A stretch of 64,000 bases of DNA from SAR202 cluster bacterium bin22 (GCA_002238505.1 MPMM01000011.1:41398-105397); one strand, 5' to 3'. Positions 53,371 to 61,998 are shown, counted from the first letter of the stretch. Numbers and translations: made by a program. The notes: generated by a model not told the origin, from the letters alone.

Positions 53371-54434
53371 ATGAACGCGCTGCCCAAATGGCAGCACAGT
53401 TGTCGGAACGGGAACTGGATGCGATCCTTATCTCAACCCCCGAAAACCGACGCTACCTCTCGGGATTCACGGGTTCCAGTGGTTACCTTCTGGTTACTCC
53501 CCAGCGACAGATTCTCTTCACCGATTCCAGATACACAGAGCAGGCGGGCAATCAGTCTCCCCATTTTGAAGTCATCCAGATGAAGGCTGGCCTCGGCTGG
53601 CTGCTGGATGCCCTGAAGGAAACGGGCGCCAGGCGCGTCGGCTTCGAAAGCGACAACATGACGGTCGCCTCCTACAATAGGGCGCTGGATGCCATCAAGG
53701 AAGATGGAGACCTGTCGGGAACTTCTCTCATCGCAACTTCCGGCATCACAGACGAGTTGAGGGTCTTCAAGGACAAAGAGGAACTGGCTCAGTTGCAGAA
53801 GGCCATTGACGCGTCTGACCGGGCCATGGAAATGGTCTGTCCCACCATCGAAGCGGGCATGACCGAGAAGGAAGTGGCCTGGCGAATGGAAGTAGCCATG
53901 CGCGAGTTTGGCACCGATAATATCAGCTTCGACACTATCGTGGCTACCGGTCCCAACGGGGCCATGGCCCACCACCGGCCCGGCGACAGGGTGATCCAGA
54001 CGGGCGAACCCATTGTCATTGACATGGGCGCGCAGGTGGACGGCTACTGCAGCGACATCACCCGCACCGTGGTGGTGGGCGAACCCGATGAGATGTTCCA
54101 CAAGATTTACAACATCGTACTGGGCGCCCAGCTTACGGCCATCCACACGGTACGCCCCGGCCTGACCGGCGAAGAGTGCGACGCCCTTTCCCGCGACGTC
54201 ATATCTGAAGCAGGCTACGGGGACAACTTCGGCCACAGCCTGGGCCACGGCGTGGGCCTGGCGGTCCACGAGAACCCAAGGGTGGGACCCCGAGCCGACA
54301 ACGTCCTCGAGCGTGACATGGTCTTCACCGTGGAGCCTGGCATCTACCTCACCGGCTGGGGCGGCGTCCGCATCGAGGACATAGTCATTCTGGGCGAGGA
54401 CGGGGCCACGGTGTTGAGCAAGGCCGGGAAGTAG
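53367..54434 (+). CDS. pepQ: Xaa-Pro aminopeptidase/dipeptidase (M24B family)
   Basis: 355 residues. An N-terminal creatinase-like domain (1-125) precedes the pita-bread catalytic domain. All five metal ligands are visible: Asp219 (IVIDMG), Asp230 (CSDITRT), His294 (SLGHGVG), Glu323 (TVEPGIY) and Glu337 (VRIED). It releases an N-terminal residue before proline. ATG 53367 overlaps the aroQ stop. In many bacteria this gene is followed directly by efp; here four unrelated genes intervene. The pepP name would also fit. Confidence 0.93.
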   Translation: MNERAAQMAAQLSERELDAILISTPENRRYLSGFTGSSGYLLVTPQRQILFTDSRYTEQAGNQSPHFEVIQMKAGLGWLLDALKETGARRVGFESDNMTVASYNRALDAIKEDGDLSGTSLIATSGITDELRVFKDKEELAQLQKAIDASDRAMEMVCPTIEAGMTEKEVAWRMEVAMREFGTDNISFDTIVATGPNGAMAHHRPGDRVIQTGEPIVIDMGAQVDGYCSDITRTVVVGEPDEMFHKIYNIVLGAQLTAIHTVRPGLTGEECDALSRDVISEAGYGDNFGHSLGHGVGLAVHENPRVGPRADNVLERDMVFTVEPGIYLTGWGGVRIEDIVILGEDGATVLSKAGK

Positions 54435-54461
54435 GGGAGGCTAAGTCGCCAGCCTGGATGT

Positions 54462-54806
54462 ATGATTATGACGATAAGCATTGAAGTAAATGACAAAGTC
54501 CAGAAGCTGATTGGCCAATCGTTGCGGGAACGGTTTAAGGACGAATTGGTCTTCGACCCAATTGTCGTTCAACCAATAGTGGATAATGAAGGTGAAGAAT
54601 ATCTGGATATCTTCATTATCTACGACGGTCCTTACGAAAAGCTGGATCCGAGCTGGACTGTCGAGATGGGTATGCGACTCAGTGAAAAACTGCTTGCCTT
54701 AGGCATCACCAGAGTGCCGAGCCACTCATTCGTACCCAGGAAAGACTGGGAAAAACTATTCCGGTGCCAGCACCCTAGAGCCGATGAACCCATCGCATCT
54801 GATTAG
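54462..54806 (+). CDS. Cassette gene 1: small acidic protein of unknown family, partner of the HEPN gene
   Basis: 114 residues; ATG 54462 or 54468. It has DELVFDPIVVQPIVDNEGEEYLDIFIIYDG followed by LDPSWTVEMGMRLSEKLLALGI and VPSHSFVPRKDWEKL. The alternation of a beta hairpin with DIFIIYDG and a helix recalls a minimal nucleotidyltransferase core, but no GS motif is present, so at most it is a degenerate one. It overlaps the HEPN gene by 23 bp, the arrangement of paired antitoxin-toxin or MNT-HEPN genes. Base composition is visibly lower in GC than flanking genes. Confidence 0.6.
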   Translation: MIMTISIEVNDKVQKLIGQSLRERFKDELVFDPIVVQPIVDNEGEEYLDIFIIYDGPYEKLDPSWTVEMGMRLSEKLLALGITRVPSHSFVPRKDWEKLFRCQHPRADEPIASD

Positions 54807-55266
54807 GATTGCAAGGAACTTGGCTTCTGGTGAGGCAGTTGGACCGAGTGGCAGGCCTAGGCAGACTGAATTGTGCAGGGCCGTAAGTGCTGCATATTAC
54901 GCCATGTTTCATAGTTTGGCACGTTGCTGTGCGGATATATTGGCAGGTAGCACAAGGGAAAACCGGAGCCAAAAGGCGTGGCACCAAACTTATCGGGCAC
55001 TGGAGCATGGGCTGGCGCGAAATCAATGTGCCAATCTGGCTGTAATGCGTCAGTTCGATACTAGCATCCAAGTATTTGGAGAGCATTTCGTGCGAATGCA
55101 GCAGTTCCGGCAAGTAGCCGACTACGATCCTGATTTCCGTCTTTCAAGAGACAAGGTGAGGCTGCTAATCGATGAAACGGAAGACGCCGTTGGCAGGTTA
55201 AACGCTGCCAATCTAGGACAGCGCAGAGCATTCGCAATTTTCGTACTGTTCCGACACAGGACCTAG
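54784..55266 (+). CDS. Cassette gene 2: HEPN-domain protein, UPF0332-like
   Basis: 160 residues, helical. ELCRAVSAAYYAMFHSLARCC near residues 29-49 and the later RQVADYDPDFRLSRDKVRLLIDE match the UPF0332 type of HEPN domain (R-x-A-x-S-x-AYYA-x-FH, then R-x-x-ADYD). HEPN proteins are often RNases in toxin-antitoxin or defence modules, but in the UPF0332 branch the Rx4-6H motif is not evident here, so activity is uncertain. It starts inside gene 1 and ends 9 bp before gene 3. Confidence 0.75.
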   Translation: MNPSHLIRIARNLASGEAVGPSGRPRQTELCRAVSAAYYAMFHSLARCCADILAGSTRENRSQKAWHQTYRALEHGLARNQCANLAVMRQFDTSIQVFGEHFVRMQQFRQVADYDPDFRLSRDKVRLLIDETEDAVGRLNAANLGQRRAFAIFVLFRHRT

Positions 55267-55275
55267 CTAAGATAG

Positions 55276-55533
55276 TTGGAATTGAAGGATGTTTCTTCTT
55301 GGGAGATTAGGTTGCGCCCAGAACCAACATGGGAAGAATTGGTGGCGGAGTACGAAGTCATTGGGGTTTGCTACTACTGCAATCATCAGCTAGACCCTAG
55401 ATACGACTTCTTCTGCAACGTGTGTGAACAGCAAAGCTGCGATGCCTGCAAGCAGGCATGTATAGAATGTGATGAGATTACCTGCGGGGAATGCATAGAA
55501 ACACATGTGGGAATCGCTCATCCGGCCAATTGA
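55276..55533 (+). CDS. Cassette gene 3: Cys-rich zinc-binding protein
   Basis: 85 residues from TTG 55276; no strong ribosome site. Ten cysteines in five pairs (32/35, 47/50, 55/58, 62/65, 70/73) plus His77 and His82 can hold two or three zinc ions. CNVCEQQSCDACKQACIECDEITCGECIETH is spaced much like a B-box or RING finger. The N-terminal 30 residues are acidic and helical (PTWEELVAEYEVIG). No enzymatic domain. It may act as a nucleic-acid or protein adaptor. Family unrecognised. Confidence 0.6.
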   Translation: MELKDVSSWEIRLRPEPTWEELVAEYEVIGVCYYCNHQLDPRYDFFCNVCEQQSCDACKQACIECDEITCGECIETHVGIAHPAN

Positions 55534-55535
55534 GA

Positions 55536-56093
55536 ATGGTACTTGAACAGAATTCCAGGGAACTGGCTCAATTGGGCCTCCAGCACATCGAGGATGCCAT
55601 TCTCCGGTTGTTGGACGCTAATCCGCAAGGTTTGCGAAACGTGGATGTTGCCCGTGCGCTGGAACTAAGGTCAGATTTTCCTGGACGTCAGAGGGATTAT
55701 ATTTCCTATTCTGTCCTCGGGGGACTGTTAGCCAGAGGCCTGGTGGATTGGAATCAGCAAAGCAAACTCTTCACCAAAAAGAATGCGAACATTTCCGAGA
55801 TAGACCAGGCACAATACGGGCTGAGGCGTATTGAGGACGCAATATTGATACTGCTTAAGTCTCATCCAGAAGGTCTGGGAAACTCGGAAATAGCCGATTT
55901 GCTAGATTTACGCTCTGAATTCAGGGGGCGCCAAAAGAATTACCTGACCTACTCTGTACTTGGCGGCCTGATATCGCAGGGCAAGGTCAATTGGGACTCG
56001 CAAGCGAAACTTTTCTCTGTTGCAACGGAACCACCGGCCAACAAACAGGTGCTAGACACACCACTACGGGAGTTAACGGTTTATGAGCATTAA
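55536..56093 (+). CDS. Cassette gene 4: protein with two tandem winged-helix-like repeats
   Basis: 185 residues from ATG 55536, two bases after the stop of gene 3. Residues 13-81 and 93-161 are clear repeats of each other, 80 residues apart: LGLQHIEDAILRLLDANPQG / YGLRRIEDAILILLKSHPEG, then DYISYSVLGGLLARGLV / NYLTYSVLGGLISQGKV. The pattern fits a winged helix with a GRQR/GRQK loop, so DNA binding is likely. It overlaps the efp start by 11 bp. No known family recognised; a regulator of the cassette is the simplest reading. Confidence 0.65.
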   Translation: MVLEQNSRELAQLGLQHIEDAILRLLDANPQGLRNVDVARALELRSDFPGRQRDYISYSVLGGLLARGLVDWNQQSKLFTKKNANISEIDQAQYGLRRIEDAILILLKSHPEGLGNSEIADLLDLRSEFRGRQKNYLTYSVLGGLISQGKVNWDSQAKLFSVATEPPANKQVLDTPLRELTVYEH

Positions 56094-56649
56094 CTTTAGC
56101 GACCTTAGCCGCAATATGGTGATTGAACTGGATGGGCAGCCCTGGCAGGTGATGGACTATGAGCGGCACAAGATGCAGCAGCGGGCCCCCGTGACCCGTA
56201 TCAAGATGAAGAACCTGCTGTCCGGCGCGGTGGTGGAGCGCACTTTCCAGCGCTACGACACCGACTTTACCGTGGCTGAGATCGACAACCGGGAGACTCA
56301 ATACCTGTACACCGACGGCAACTATTTCTACTTCCTGGACCAGGAGACTTTCGACCAGTACGAGCTGACTAAAGAACAGTTGGGCGACAACCTGAATTAC
56401 CTGAAAGAGAACATGATATCCGAGATGGTCTTCTACAAGGGATCGCCCATCAATATGAACCTGCCTACCCACGTGGAGCTGAAGGTTGCCGACACCCCTC
56501 CGGCGTTCAGGGGCGACACGGCCCAGGGAGGCAACAAGCCGGCGACCCTGGAGACCGGCTTGCGAATCAATGTCCCCATGTTCATTACCCCGGGAACTAT
56601 TGTTAAGGTGGACACCCGAACGGGGCAATACACCGAACGGGTGAGCTAG
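56083..56649 (+). CDS. efp: Translation elongation factor P
   Basis: 188 residues with the three beta-barrel domains. N-terminal DLSRNMVIELDGQPWQVMDYE and C-terminal GLRINVPMFITPGTIVKVDTRTGQY are standard. EF-P rescues ribosomes stalled at polyproline. The tip loop of domain I, normally PGKGxAF with a modified Lys or Arg, reads KMQQRAPV: the Lys34 position aligns with Gln33, with Arg34 next to it. Its ATG lies within the last codons of cassette gene 4, with GGGAG ten bases upstream. Confidence 0.96.
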   Translation: MSINFSDLSRNMVIELDGQPWQVMDYERHKMQQRAPVTRIKMKNLLSGAVVERTFQRYDTDFTVAEIDNRETQYLYTDGNYFYFLDQETFDQYELTKEQLGDNLNYLKENMISEMVFYKGSPINMNLPTHVELKVADTPPAFRGDTAQGGNKPATLETGLRINVPMFITPGTIVKVDTRTGQYTERVS

Positions 56650-56653
56650 CGTT

Positions 56654-58042
56654 TTGACACTCCCGCAGCAGACAGTCCTTACCGTCAGCCAGGTGGCTGT
56701 CCACCTGCGGGAGATGCTGGAGAGTCACCCTTTCCTCTCTGACCTGTGGATTGTGGGGGAGGTATCAAATCTCCGGGCCTCTTCCTCGGGTCACTCCTAC
56801 TTTACCCTCAAGGACAGCTCTGCCTCGCTGAACTGCGTCCTCTTCCGCGGCCAGGGCGGGGCCGGCATGCTGGAGAACGGCAAGTCCGTTCGCGCCCACG
56901 GGCGAATGAGTTTCTACGAGCCCCGGGGTTCAACCGACTTCATGGTGGACCGGGTGCTGCCCGAAGGCGAAGGGGAGCTGGCCCAGGAACTGGAACGTCT
57001 GAAGATGCGGCTGGGGCAGGAAGGGCTCTTCGAAGAGTCTCGCAAACGGCCTCTCCCCCAGTTTCCCGAAGTCGTGGGTGTTGTCACTTCCCCCACGGGC
57101 GCGGCGTGGCAGGACATTCAGAACGTGGTCCGGCGACGGTATCCCCTGGCGCGATTGCTGTTGTCGCCCACGCAGGTACAGGGTCTGGAGGCTGCGCCCC
57201 AGATCGCCACAGCCCTGGATCTCCTGGATTCGGACGGAAGCGCAGACGTGATTATTGTGGCCCGGGGCGGGGGTTCGCTGGAGGACCTGTGGCCCTTCAA
57301 CGAAGAGCTAGTAGCCCGCGCCATCTTCCGGAACCGCATTCCAGTGGTCAGCGGGGTGGGCCATGAGACAGACTTTACCATCGCGGATTACGTTGCGGAC
57401 CGGCGCGCCCCTACCCCTTCGGCAGCGGCGGAACTGGTGGTTCCGGACGGTTCAATCCTCTTGCAGACTGTAAGGGCATTGACGGACAGGGCCTGCCGGG
57501 GCGCCATCAGGGTGGTGGAGGCCAACCGGCAGGAGGTAGCCAATTTGTCCCGCCGGCTGGAGTCGGGATTGCCCGACCTGGACCACTTGAAACGACAGGT
57601 GGACGACCTGGCGGACGTGCTCGGGAACAACCTGCAGACCCGTCTGAATGTGGGCAAGCTGGAAGTGAGCAGCTTCGAAAGCAGACTGCGCACCCTGGAT
57701 CCCGCCGCCACGCTGCGGCGTGGTTTTGCCGTGGTGCAGCACGGTGGGACCAGACAGGTTGTATCCGGAGTGGGTCAGGTCAGCAGTGGTGATGCACTTA
57801 CGATTACCGTGGCTGACGGGGTCTTTCCTGCTACGGCGGGGGGCGTCGCCCCTGGGGCCGCTTATTCGACCGCTTCGGCCGAAACCATGAAGTCACCAGT
57901 GGTTGCGGAACCCGAATCCTCCACTACGCCGCCTTCAAGCGAGAGCGCTTCGGAAGCCGCGCCGGAGGTACCGCCGGCCAGACCCTCGCGAAGGGGTCGT
58001 CGCCGCCCGCCGGAACCGCCCGCCATGGACCGGCTCCTGTAG
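56654..58042 (+). CDS. xseA: Exodeoxyribonuclease VII large subunit
   Basis: 462 residues. An OB-fold (1-100, LWIVGEVSNLRASSSGHSYFTLKD) is followed by the catalytic domain with VVTSPTGAAWQDIQNVVRRRYP, VIIVARGGGSLEDLWPFNEE and SGVGHETDFTIADYVADRRAPTPSAAAE. The last 60 residues are Ser/Pro/Glu-rich and end in a basic stretch (RPSRRGRRRPPEPP), beyond the usual fold. With XseB it degrades single-stranded DNA in both directions in repair. TTG start four bases after the efp stop. Confidence 0.95.
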   Translation: MTLPQQTVLTVSQVAVHLREMLESHPFLSDLWIVGEVSNLRASSSGHSYFTLKDSSASLNCVLFRGQGGAGMLENGKSVRAHGRMSFYEPRGSTDFMVDRVLPEGEGELAQELERLKMRLGQEGLFEESRKRPLPQFPEVVGVVTSPTGAAWQDIQNVVRRRYPLARLLLSPTQVQGLEAAPQIATALDLLDSDGSADVIIVARGGGSLEDLWPFNEELVARAIFRNRIPVVSGVGHETDFTIADYVADRRAPTPSAAAELVVPDGSILLQTVRALTDRACRGAIRVVEANRQEVANLSRRLESGLPDLDHLKRQVDDLADVLGNNLQTRLNVGKLEVSSFESRLRTLDPAATLRRGFAVVQHGGTRQVVSGVGQVSSGDALTITVADGVFPATAGGVAPGAAYSTASAETMKSPVVAEPESSTTPPSSESASEAAPEVPPARPSRRGRRRPPEPPAMDRLL

Positions 58043-58515
58043 AAGGTATCTGGTCCCGTCCACCGAGTTGACCCCGACCGCATGATTTGTGATGCCGCTC
58101 CTTGCCCGGGGCGAAAGCACCATGTGCTTTGAGAACAGCGCAAAGGCAAAAAAGTATTTCACTGTCATTTCCTGTCATTTCCCCTCATTTTGTATCTGGA
58201 TCCTTTCCCTTGATGGATGGGACAGGACCCAAAATTGAGGTCATTTCCGGTCTCATCGCGAGGGTTTATCACCCCAAAAATTAATGACGGCAAGTAACTG
58301 CCAGGGCCGGTGGAGTTTCAGTCAATGATTCTATGGTAGGGGCGGGTTATCCAGTGGTGGAAGAGGGGCGTGTCAGGCATTCGGAAACGAAGAGGGAGAC
58401 GGCAGGTGGGTTGACCTCAGGGTTGAAAGGTTAACGTCCTGACTCCTTACGCCGCTTCTCTTTTCTTTGGCCGTGCTGGGCGTTAAACTGATTCGGCAAT
58501 CAACTATACCTGCCT
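58043..58515 (+). other. Spacer between xseA and xseB with hairpin and T-rich repeats
   Basis: 473 bp. AAAGCAC-CAT-GTGCTTT (58114-58130) can form a hairpin. CATTTCC motifs and CATTTTGTATCTG at about 58160-58200 recall the T-rich part of the repeat array at the window end and the text near 26325-26345. No gene supported. Separating xseA from xseB by such a spacer is unusual. Confidence 0.45.
58505..58510 (+). promoter_or_regulatory. -10-like box close to the xseB start
   Basis: TATACC lies only five bases before ATG 58516, with TTAAAC 16 bp upstream of it. If used, transcription would begin at or near the start codon, giving a leaderless message; no Shine-Dalgarno precedes this ATG. Confidence 0.3.
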
Positions 58516-58860
58516 ATGGTTACGGCCTACATGCTTGAACACCTGAATGACGAGTCCTCCCCCAATCCCGCGTCACTCAACTTTGAGGATGCCTTCACCA
58601 GCCTCGGGTCAATGGTGGCAACCCTGGAAGCTGGGAACCTTCCGCTGGACCAGGCGGCCCAGATGTTCGAGCAGGGCATGGCCCTCGTCCGCCGCTGCAG
58701 CCAGTTGCTCGAGGAAACCGAATTGCGCATCGCCGAGATTAGGGAGGGTGGCGGACCTGCTGCGGCCCCGCCGCCGGACAACATGGCCTGGGCGGAACTG
58801 GAAATGCCCCCCGATGACGAGGACTGGCAGCCCGATGAAGAACTCCCCGACGGCGACTAG
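58516..58860 (+). CDS. xseB: Exodeoxyribonuclease VII small subunit
   Basis: 114 residues, longer than the usual 70-90 because of an N-terminal extension and an acidic C-terminal tail (PPDDEDWQPDEELPDGD). The core NFEDAFTSLGSMVATLEAGNLPLDQAAQMFEQGMALVRRC is the XseB helical hairpin. Several copies bind along the XseA coiled coil. It ends three bases before the formyltransferase gene. Confidence 0.92.
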   Translation: MVTAYMLEHLNDESSPNPASLNFEDAFTSLGSMVATLEAGNLPLDQAAQMFEQGMALVRRCSQLLEETELRIAEIREGGGPAAAPPPDNMAWAELEMPPDDEDWQPDEELPDGD

Positions 58861-58863
58861 CCA

Positions 58864-59694
58864 ATGCTGAACATCGGCTGGTTCTCGACCGGCAGGGGTG
58901 AAGGTTCCCGGGGGCTGCTGCAGTTCATCCAGGAACACATAGACCGCGGCCTGCTGGACGCCCGCATCCAGTTTGTCTTCAGCAACCGGGACCGGGGCCA
59001 GGCCACAGGTTCGGACCAGTTCTTTGACCTGGCTGGCAGCTATAACCTGCCCCTGGTGACCCGTTCTTCCGCCCGTCACCGCCGCTCCCGCAGTTCCGCC
59101 GGGCTTTCCTGGGAGGAGTTGCGGCCGGAGTACGACCGCCTGGTTCTGGAAGACTTGAGGGATTACCGGCCGGACATCTGCGTCCTGGCGGGGTATATGC
59201 TTATCGTAAGCGGCGAGATGTGCCGCCGCTTCTCACTTCTTAACCTGCACCCTGCACTGCCCGATGGCCCAATCGGCACCTGGCAGAGCGTTACGTGGGA
59301 GTTGATTCGCCAGCGGGCCACCCGCACCGGCGCGATGATACACCTGGCCACGGAGGAACTGGACCGGGGGCCAGTGGTTTCCTACTGCACGGTGCCCATT
59401 GTCGGCAAGGACTTTGACCAGGACTGGCGGGAACTGGAAGGGCTGGACGTGGCAGAGGTAAAGGAAAGCCCGGGCGAGGATTTGCCCCTGTTCCAGAAGA
59501 TACGCCGCGCTCAATACGTCCGGGAGCCTTACCTGATTCTGGAGACTTTGCGGGCGGTGGCCGATGGTCGGGTAAGCGTGGGGAACGGAACGGTACTGGA
59601 CGGGCAGGGCAACCCGGTGATGAGCGACGGCACTCCCGGCCTTTGCCTGGACGGGGATATCGGGCGGGCTATGGCTGAGGATGGCCTGGGTTAA
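58864..59694 (+). CDS. Formyltransferase-family protein (PurN-like)
   Basis: 276 residues, against about 200 for PurN. The N-terminal domain opens MLNIGWFSTGRGEGSRGLLQF; the catalytic part holds VLAGYMLIVSGEMCRRFSLLNLHPALP (Asn and His of the NxHP motif), RTGAMIHLATEELDRGPVV (His and Asp). So the formyl-transfer triad Asn-His-Asp is preserved. Enzymes of this kind transfer formyl from 10-formyl-tetrahydrofolate, in PurN to glycinamide ribonucleotide. The sequence departs from typical PurN around the substrate loop and adds a C-terminal 70 residues, so the acceptor may differ. It overlaps closely with xseB. Confidence 0.8.
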   Translation: MLNIGWFSTGRGEGSRGLLQFIQEHIDRGLLDARIQFVFSNRDRGQATGSDQFFDLAGSYNLPLVTRSSARHRRSRSSAGLSWEELRPEYDRLVLEDLRDYRPDICVLAGYMLIVSGEMCRRFSLLNLHPALPDGPIGTWQSVTWELIRQRATRTGAMIHLATEELDRGPVVSYCTVPIVGKDFDQDWRELEGLDVAEVKESPGEDLPLFQKIRRAQYVREPYLILETLRAVADGRVSVGNGTVLDGQGNPVMSDGTPGLCLDGDIGRAMAEDGLG

Positions 59695-59820
59695 GCGGTA
59701 CTATTCCTCGGGAACGCGGGTGTCCAAGCTGCCACTTTACGGGGGGGGAGGACGACTGAGGGCGCCAGGGCCGCGGGCTGCGGTCACCCGAGCCATGAGA
59801 GCGGCAGAGAATGGGGTGAA

Positions 59821-61131
59821 TCAGGCGGACTGCTGGAGGAATTCGGGGTAGAGGGGGACGACGTCGCCGGACTTGGTCAGCAGGGTGGGAGTTCCCTGCC
59901 CCTCGATGGCGTCGCGGTCCACGATGCAGCGGGCGATGTTCTTAAGGGAGGGCAGTTCGTACATTACGTCGAGGAGGGTTTCCTCGACAATGTAGCGCAG
60001 GCAGCGGGCGCCGGTGTAGTGATTCAGGGCCCGTTCGGCGGCGGCTTGCAGAGCGCCGTCGGTGAATTCCAAGGCGACGCCGTCCACGCTGAACAGATAC
60101 TGGTACTGTTTCACTATGGCGTTCCTGGGTTCGGTAAGCACCCTTATCAGCGATGCCCGGTCCAGGTGGTCCAGGCTGGTCACCACGGGCAGGCGCCCCA
60201 CCATTTCAGGAATGAACCCGAAAGCCAGCAAGTCCTCGGGCGTTACCTGGGACAGGACGCTGTCCTCGCCATCGGCCCGGTTGCGGGAGCCACCCAGGAA
60301 CCCCAGCTGGGAACCGTGGGTGGTGATACGGCGGGATACTATCTCGCTGAGGCCCTCAAATGCCCCGCCGCAGATGAACAGGATGTTGCGGGTGTTAATC
60401 TGCAGGAACTCCTGCTGGGGATGCTTGCGACCGCCCTGGGGAGGAACGTTGGCCACGCAACCCTCGATAATCTTCAGCAATTCCTGCTGGACGCCCTCAC
60501 CGGAAACGTCACGGGTGATGGAGCGGTTCACGCCCTCCTTGCGGGCGATCTTGTCCATTTCATCAATGTAGATTATGCCCTGCTCGGCACGGCTGATGTC
60601 CCAGTCTGCGGCCTGGATCAGGCGCAGCAGAATGTTCTCCACATCCTCGCCCACGTAGCCGGACTCGGTGAGGGAGGTGGCATCGCAGACGGCGAAGGGG
60701 ACCGCCAGGGTGCGGGCCAGGGTTTCGGCCAGGAGGGTTTTGCCGCTGCCGGTGGGACCCATCAGAAGGATATTGGCCTTCTGAAGCTCCACTTCCGAGT
60801 CGGCGCCACCGGACCAGATGCGCTTGAAGTGGTTGTACACGGCCACGCTGAGGGTCTTCTTGGCGCGCTCCTGGCCGATTACATAGTCATCCAGGCTGGC
60901 GTAGATTTCGCGGGGAACCAGGGGGCCATCAACGGAGGCGGCGGCAGGGGCCTGAGGGGCAGGGGGCTGGATGAGTTCACCCAGGGCCCGGATGCACTCG
61001 TAACAAACGGAGGCGCGGCCCTGACCGGCCAGAACCAGCTCGGTGCGGGCCCGGGCCTTGCCGCAAAAGGAGCACTGCACAGGCCGAGAGCCGTTTCTGC
61101 CTCGAGTATCCCTGCCTTCCGGAGTCGCCAT
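59821..61131 (-). CDS. clpX: ATP-dependent Clp protease ATP-binding subunit ClpX
   Basis: 436 residues. An N-terminal zinc domain (Cys20, Cys23, Cys43, Cys46) precedes the AAA+ module: Walker A GPTGSGKT (125-132), Walker B IIYIDE (186-191), sensor and arginine-finger regions beyond. SSxGxxG-like IGF-type loops for ClpP docking are expected around 280; the sequence there is LGFLGGSRNRADGED, with LGF in the right place. It unfolds tagged proteins and feeds them to ClpP. Last gene of the tig-clpP-clpX set on the minus strand. Confidence 0.96.
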   Translation of the reverse strand: MATPEGRDTRGRNGSRPVQCSFCGKARARTELVLAGQGRASVCYECIRALGELIQPPAPQAPAAASVDGPLVPREIYASLDDYVIGQERAKKTLSVAVYNHFKRIWSGGADSEVELQKANILLMGPTGSGKTLLAETLARTLAVPFAVCDATSLTESGYVGEDVENILLRLIQAADWDISRAEQGIIYIDEMDKIARKEGVNRSITRDVSGEGVQQELLKIIEGCVANVPPQGGRKHPQQEFLQINTRNILFICGGAFEGLSEIVSRRITTHGSQLGFLGGSRNRADGEDSVLSQVTPEDLLAFGFIPEMVGRLPVVTSLDHLDRASLIRVLTEPRNAIVKQYQYLFSVDGVALEFTDGALQAAAERALNHYTGARCLRYIVEETLLDVMYELPSLKNIARCIVDRDAIEGQGTPTLLTKSGDVVPLYPEFLQQSA

Positions 61132-61238
61132 AGATGTTTACCGCCAGATAGTGATCGCCAAGGGCCGATGAATCTCGCCTGCCGCTCTTAGCTCGCCGGA
61201 ACCTGTGTGGAGCGCCGAGGGCTCCCGTGGTCTGCCTG

Positions 61239-61994
61239 CTATTCGCTACTTTCGCTGCTTTCGCCAGACTCTGTGGACTCGGCGGCCTCTTCACCCCGAT
61301 TTACGCCAAGAATCTCGTCAACCAGGCCGTACTCCATGGCCTGCTCGGGAGTCAGGTAGTTGTCCCGGTCGCTGTCGCGAACGATGTTCTCCATGGGCTG
61401 GCCGGTATTGTCGCGGAGGATGCCACGGAGCAGGTCCTGGAGCCGGGTAATCTCCCGGGCCGCGATCTGGATGTCGGAGGCCGCGCCCTGGGTACCGCTC
61501 TGGGCCTGGTGCATGTGGACGGTGGAGTTGGGCAGACAGTAGCGCTTGCCCCTGGTGCCACCGGACAGCAGGACCGTGGCCATGCTGGCGGCGATTCCCA
61601 CGCAGACGGTGGAGACCTCGGGGGAAATCATTTGCATGGTGTCGTAGATGGCGAGTCCGGCGGTGATGGACCCACCCGGGCTGTTGATATATACATTGAT
61701 GCCCCGGTCGGGATCCTCCCGCTCCAGGTAAAGGAGCTGGGCAATTATGGTGTTCGCCACCTGGTCCATGATGGGGGTGCCGAGGAAAATGATGCGCTCC
61801 CTGAGGAGCAGGGAGTAGATGTCAAAGGCGCGCTCCCCCCGGGGGCTGGTCTCGATGACCATGGGAATAATCCCCTGGGGGACAGTCAGTCCTGAATCCA
61901 CGGAGCCAGCCAGGCTGAAGTGCCCGTTTTGCCACATTGCGGGGCTCAGTGATTGATATTCCGGGTTGGCGGATTGCGACGGGTTATACAGCAT
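61239..61994 (-). CDS. clpP: ATP-dependent Clp protease proteolytic subunit ClpP
   Basis: 251 residues, about 50 longer than usual at both ends. The triad is visible: Ser137 ([12 protein letters not shown]), His162 (VHMHQAQ) and Asp211 ([12 protein letters not shown]). The N-terminal 40 residues ([16 protein letters not shown]) may include a propeptide, and the C-terminus is a Glu/Ser-rich tail ([17 protein letters not shown]). It degrades unfolded proteins delivered by ClpX. It starts four bases after tig and ends 107 bp before clpX. Confidence 0.96.
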   Translation of the reverse strand: MLYNPSQSANPEYQSLSPAMWQNGHFSLAGSVDSGLTVPQGIIPMVIETSPRGERAFDIYSLLLRERIIFLGTPIMDQVANTIIAQLLYLEREDPDRGINVYINSPGGSITAGLAIYDTMQMISPEVSTVCVGIAASMATVLLSGGTRGKRYCLPNSTVHMHQAQSGTQGAASDIQIAAREITRLQDLLRGILRDNTGQPMENIVRDSDRDNYLTPEQAMEYGLVDEILGVNRGEEAAESTESGESSESSE

Positions 61995-61998
61995 TGGG

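Noticed and set aside
60019..61191. Long plus-strand frame of 390 residues
   Set aside because: Antisense shadow of clpX.
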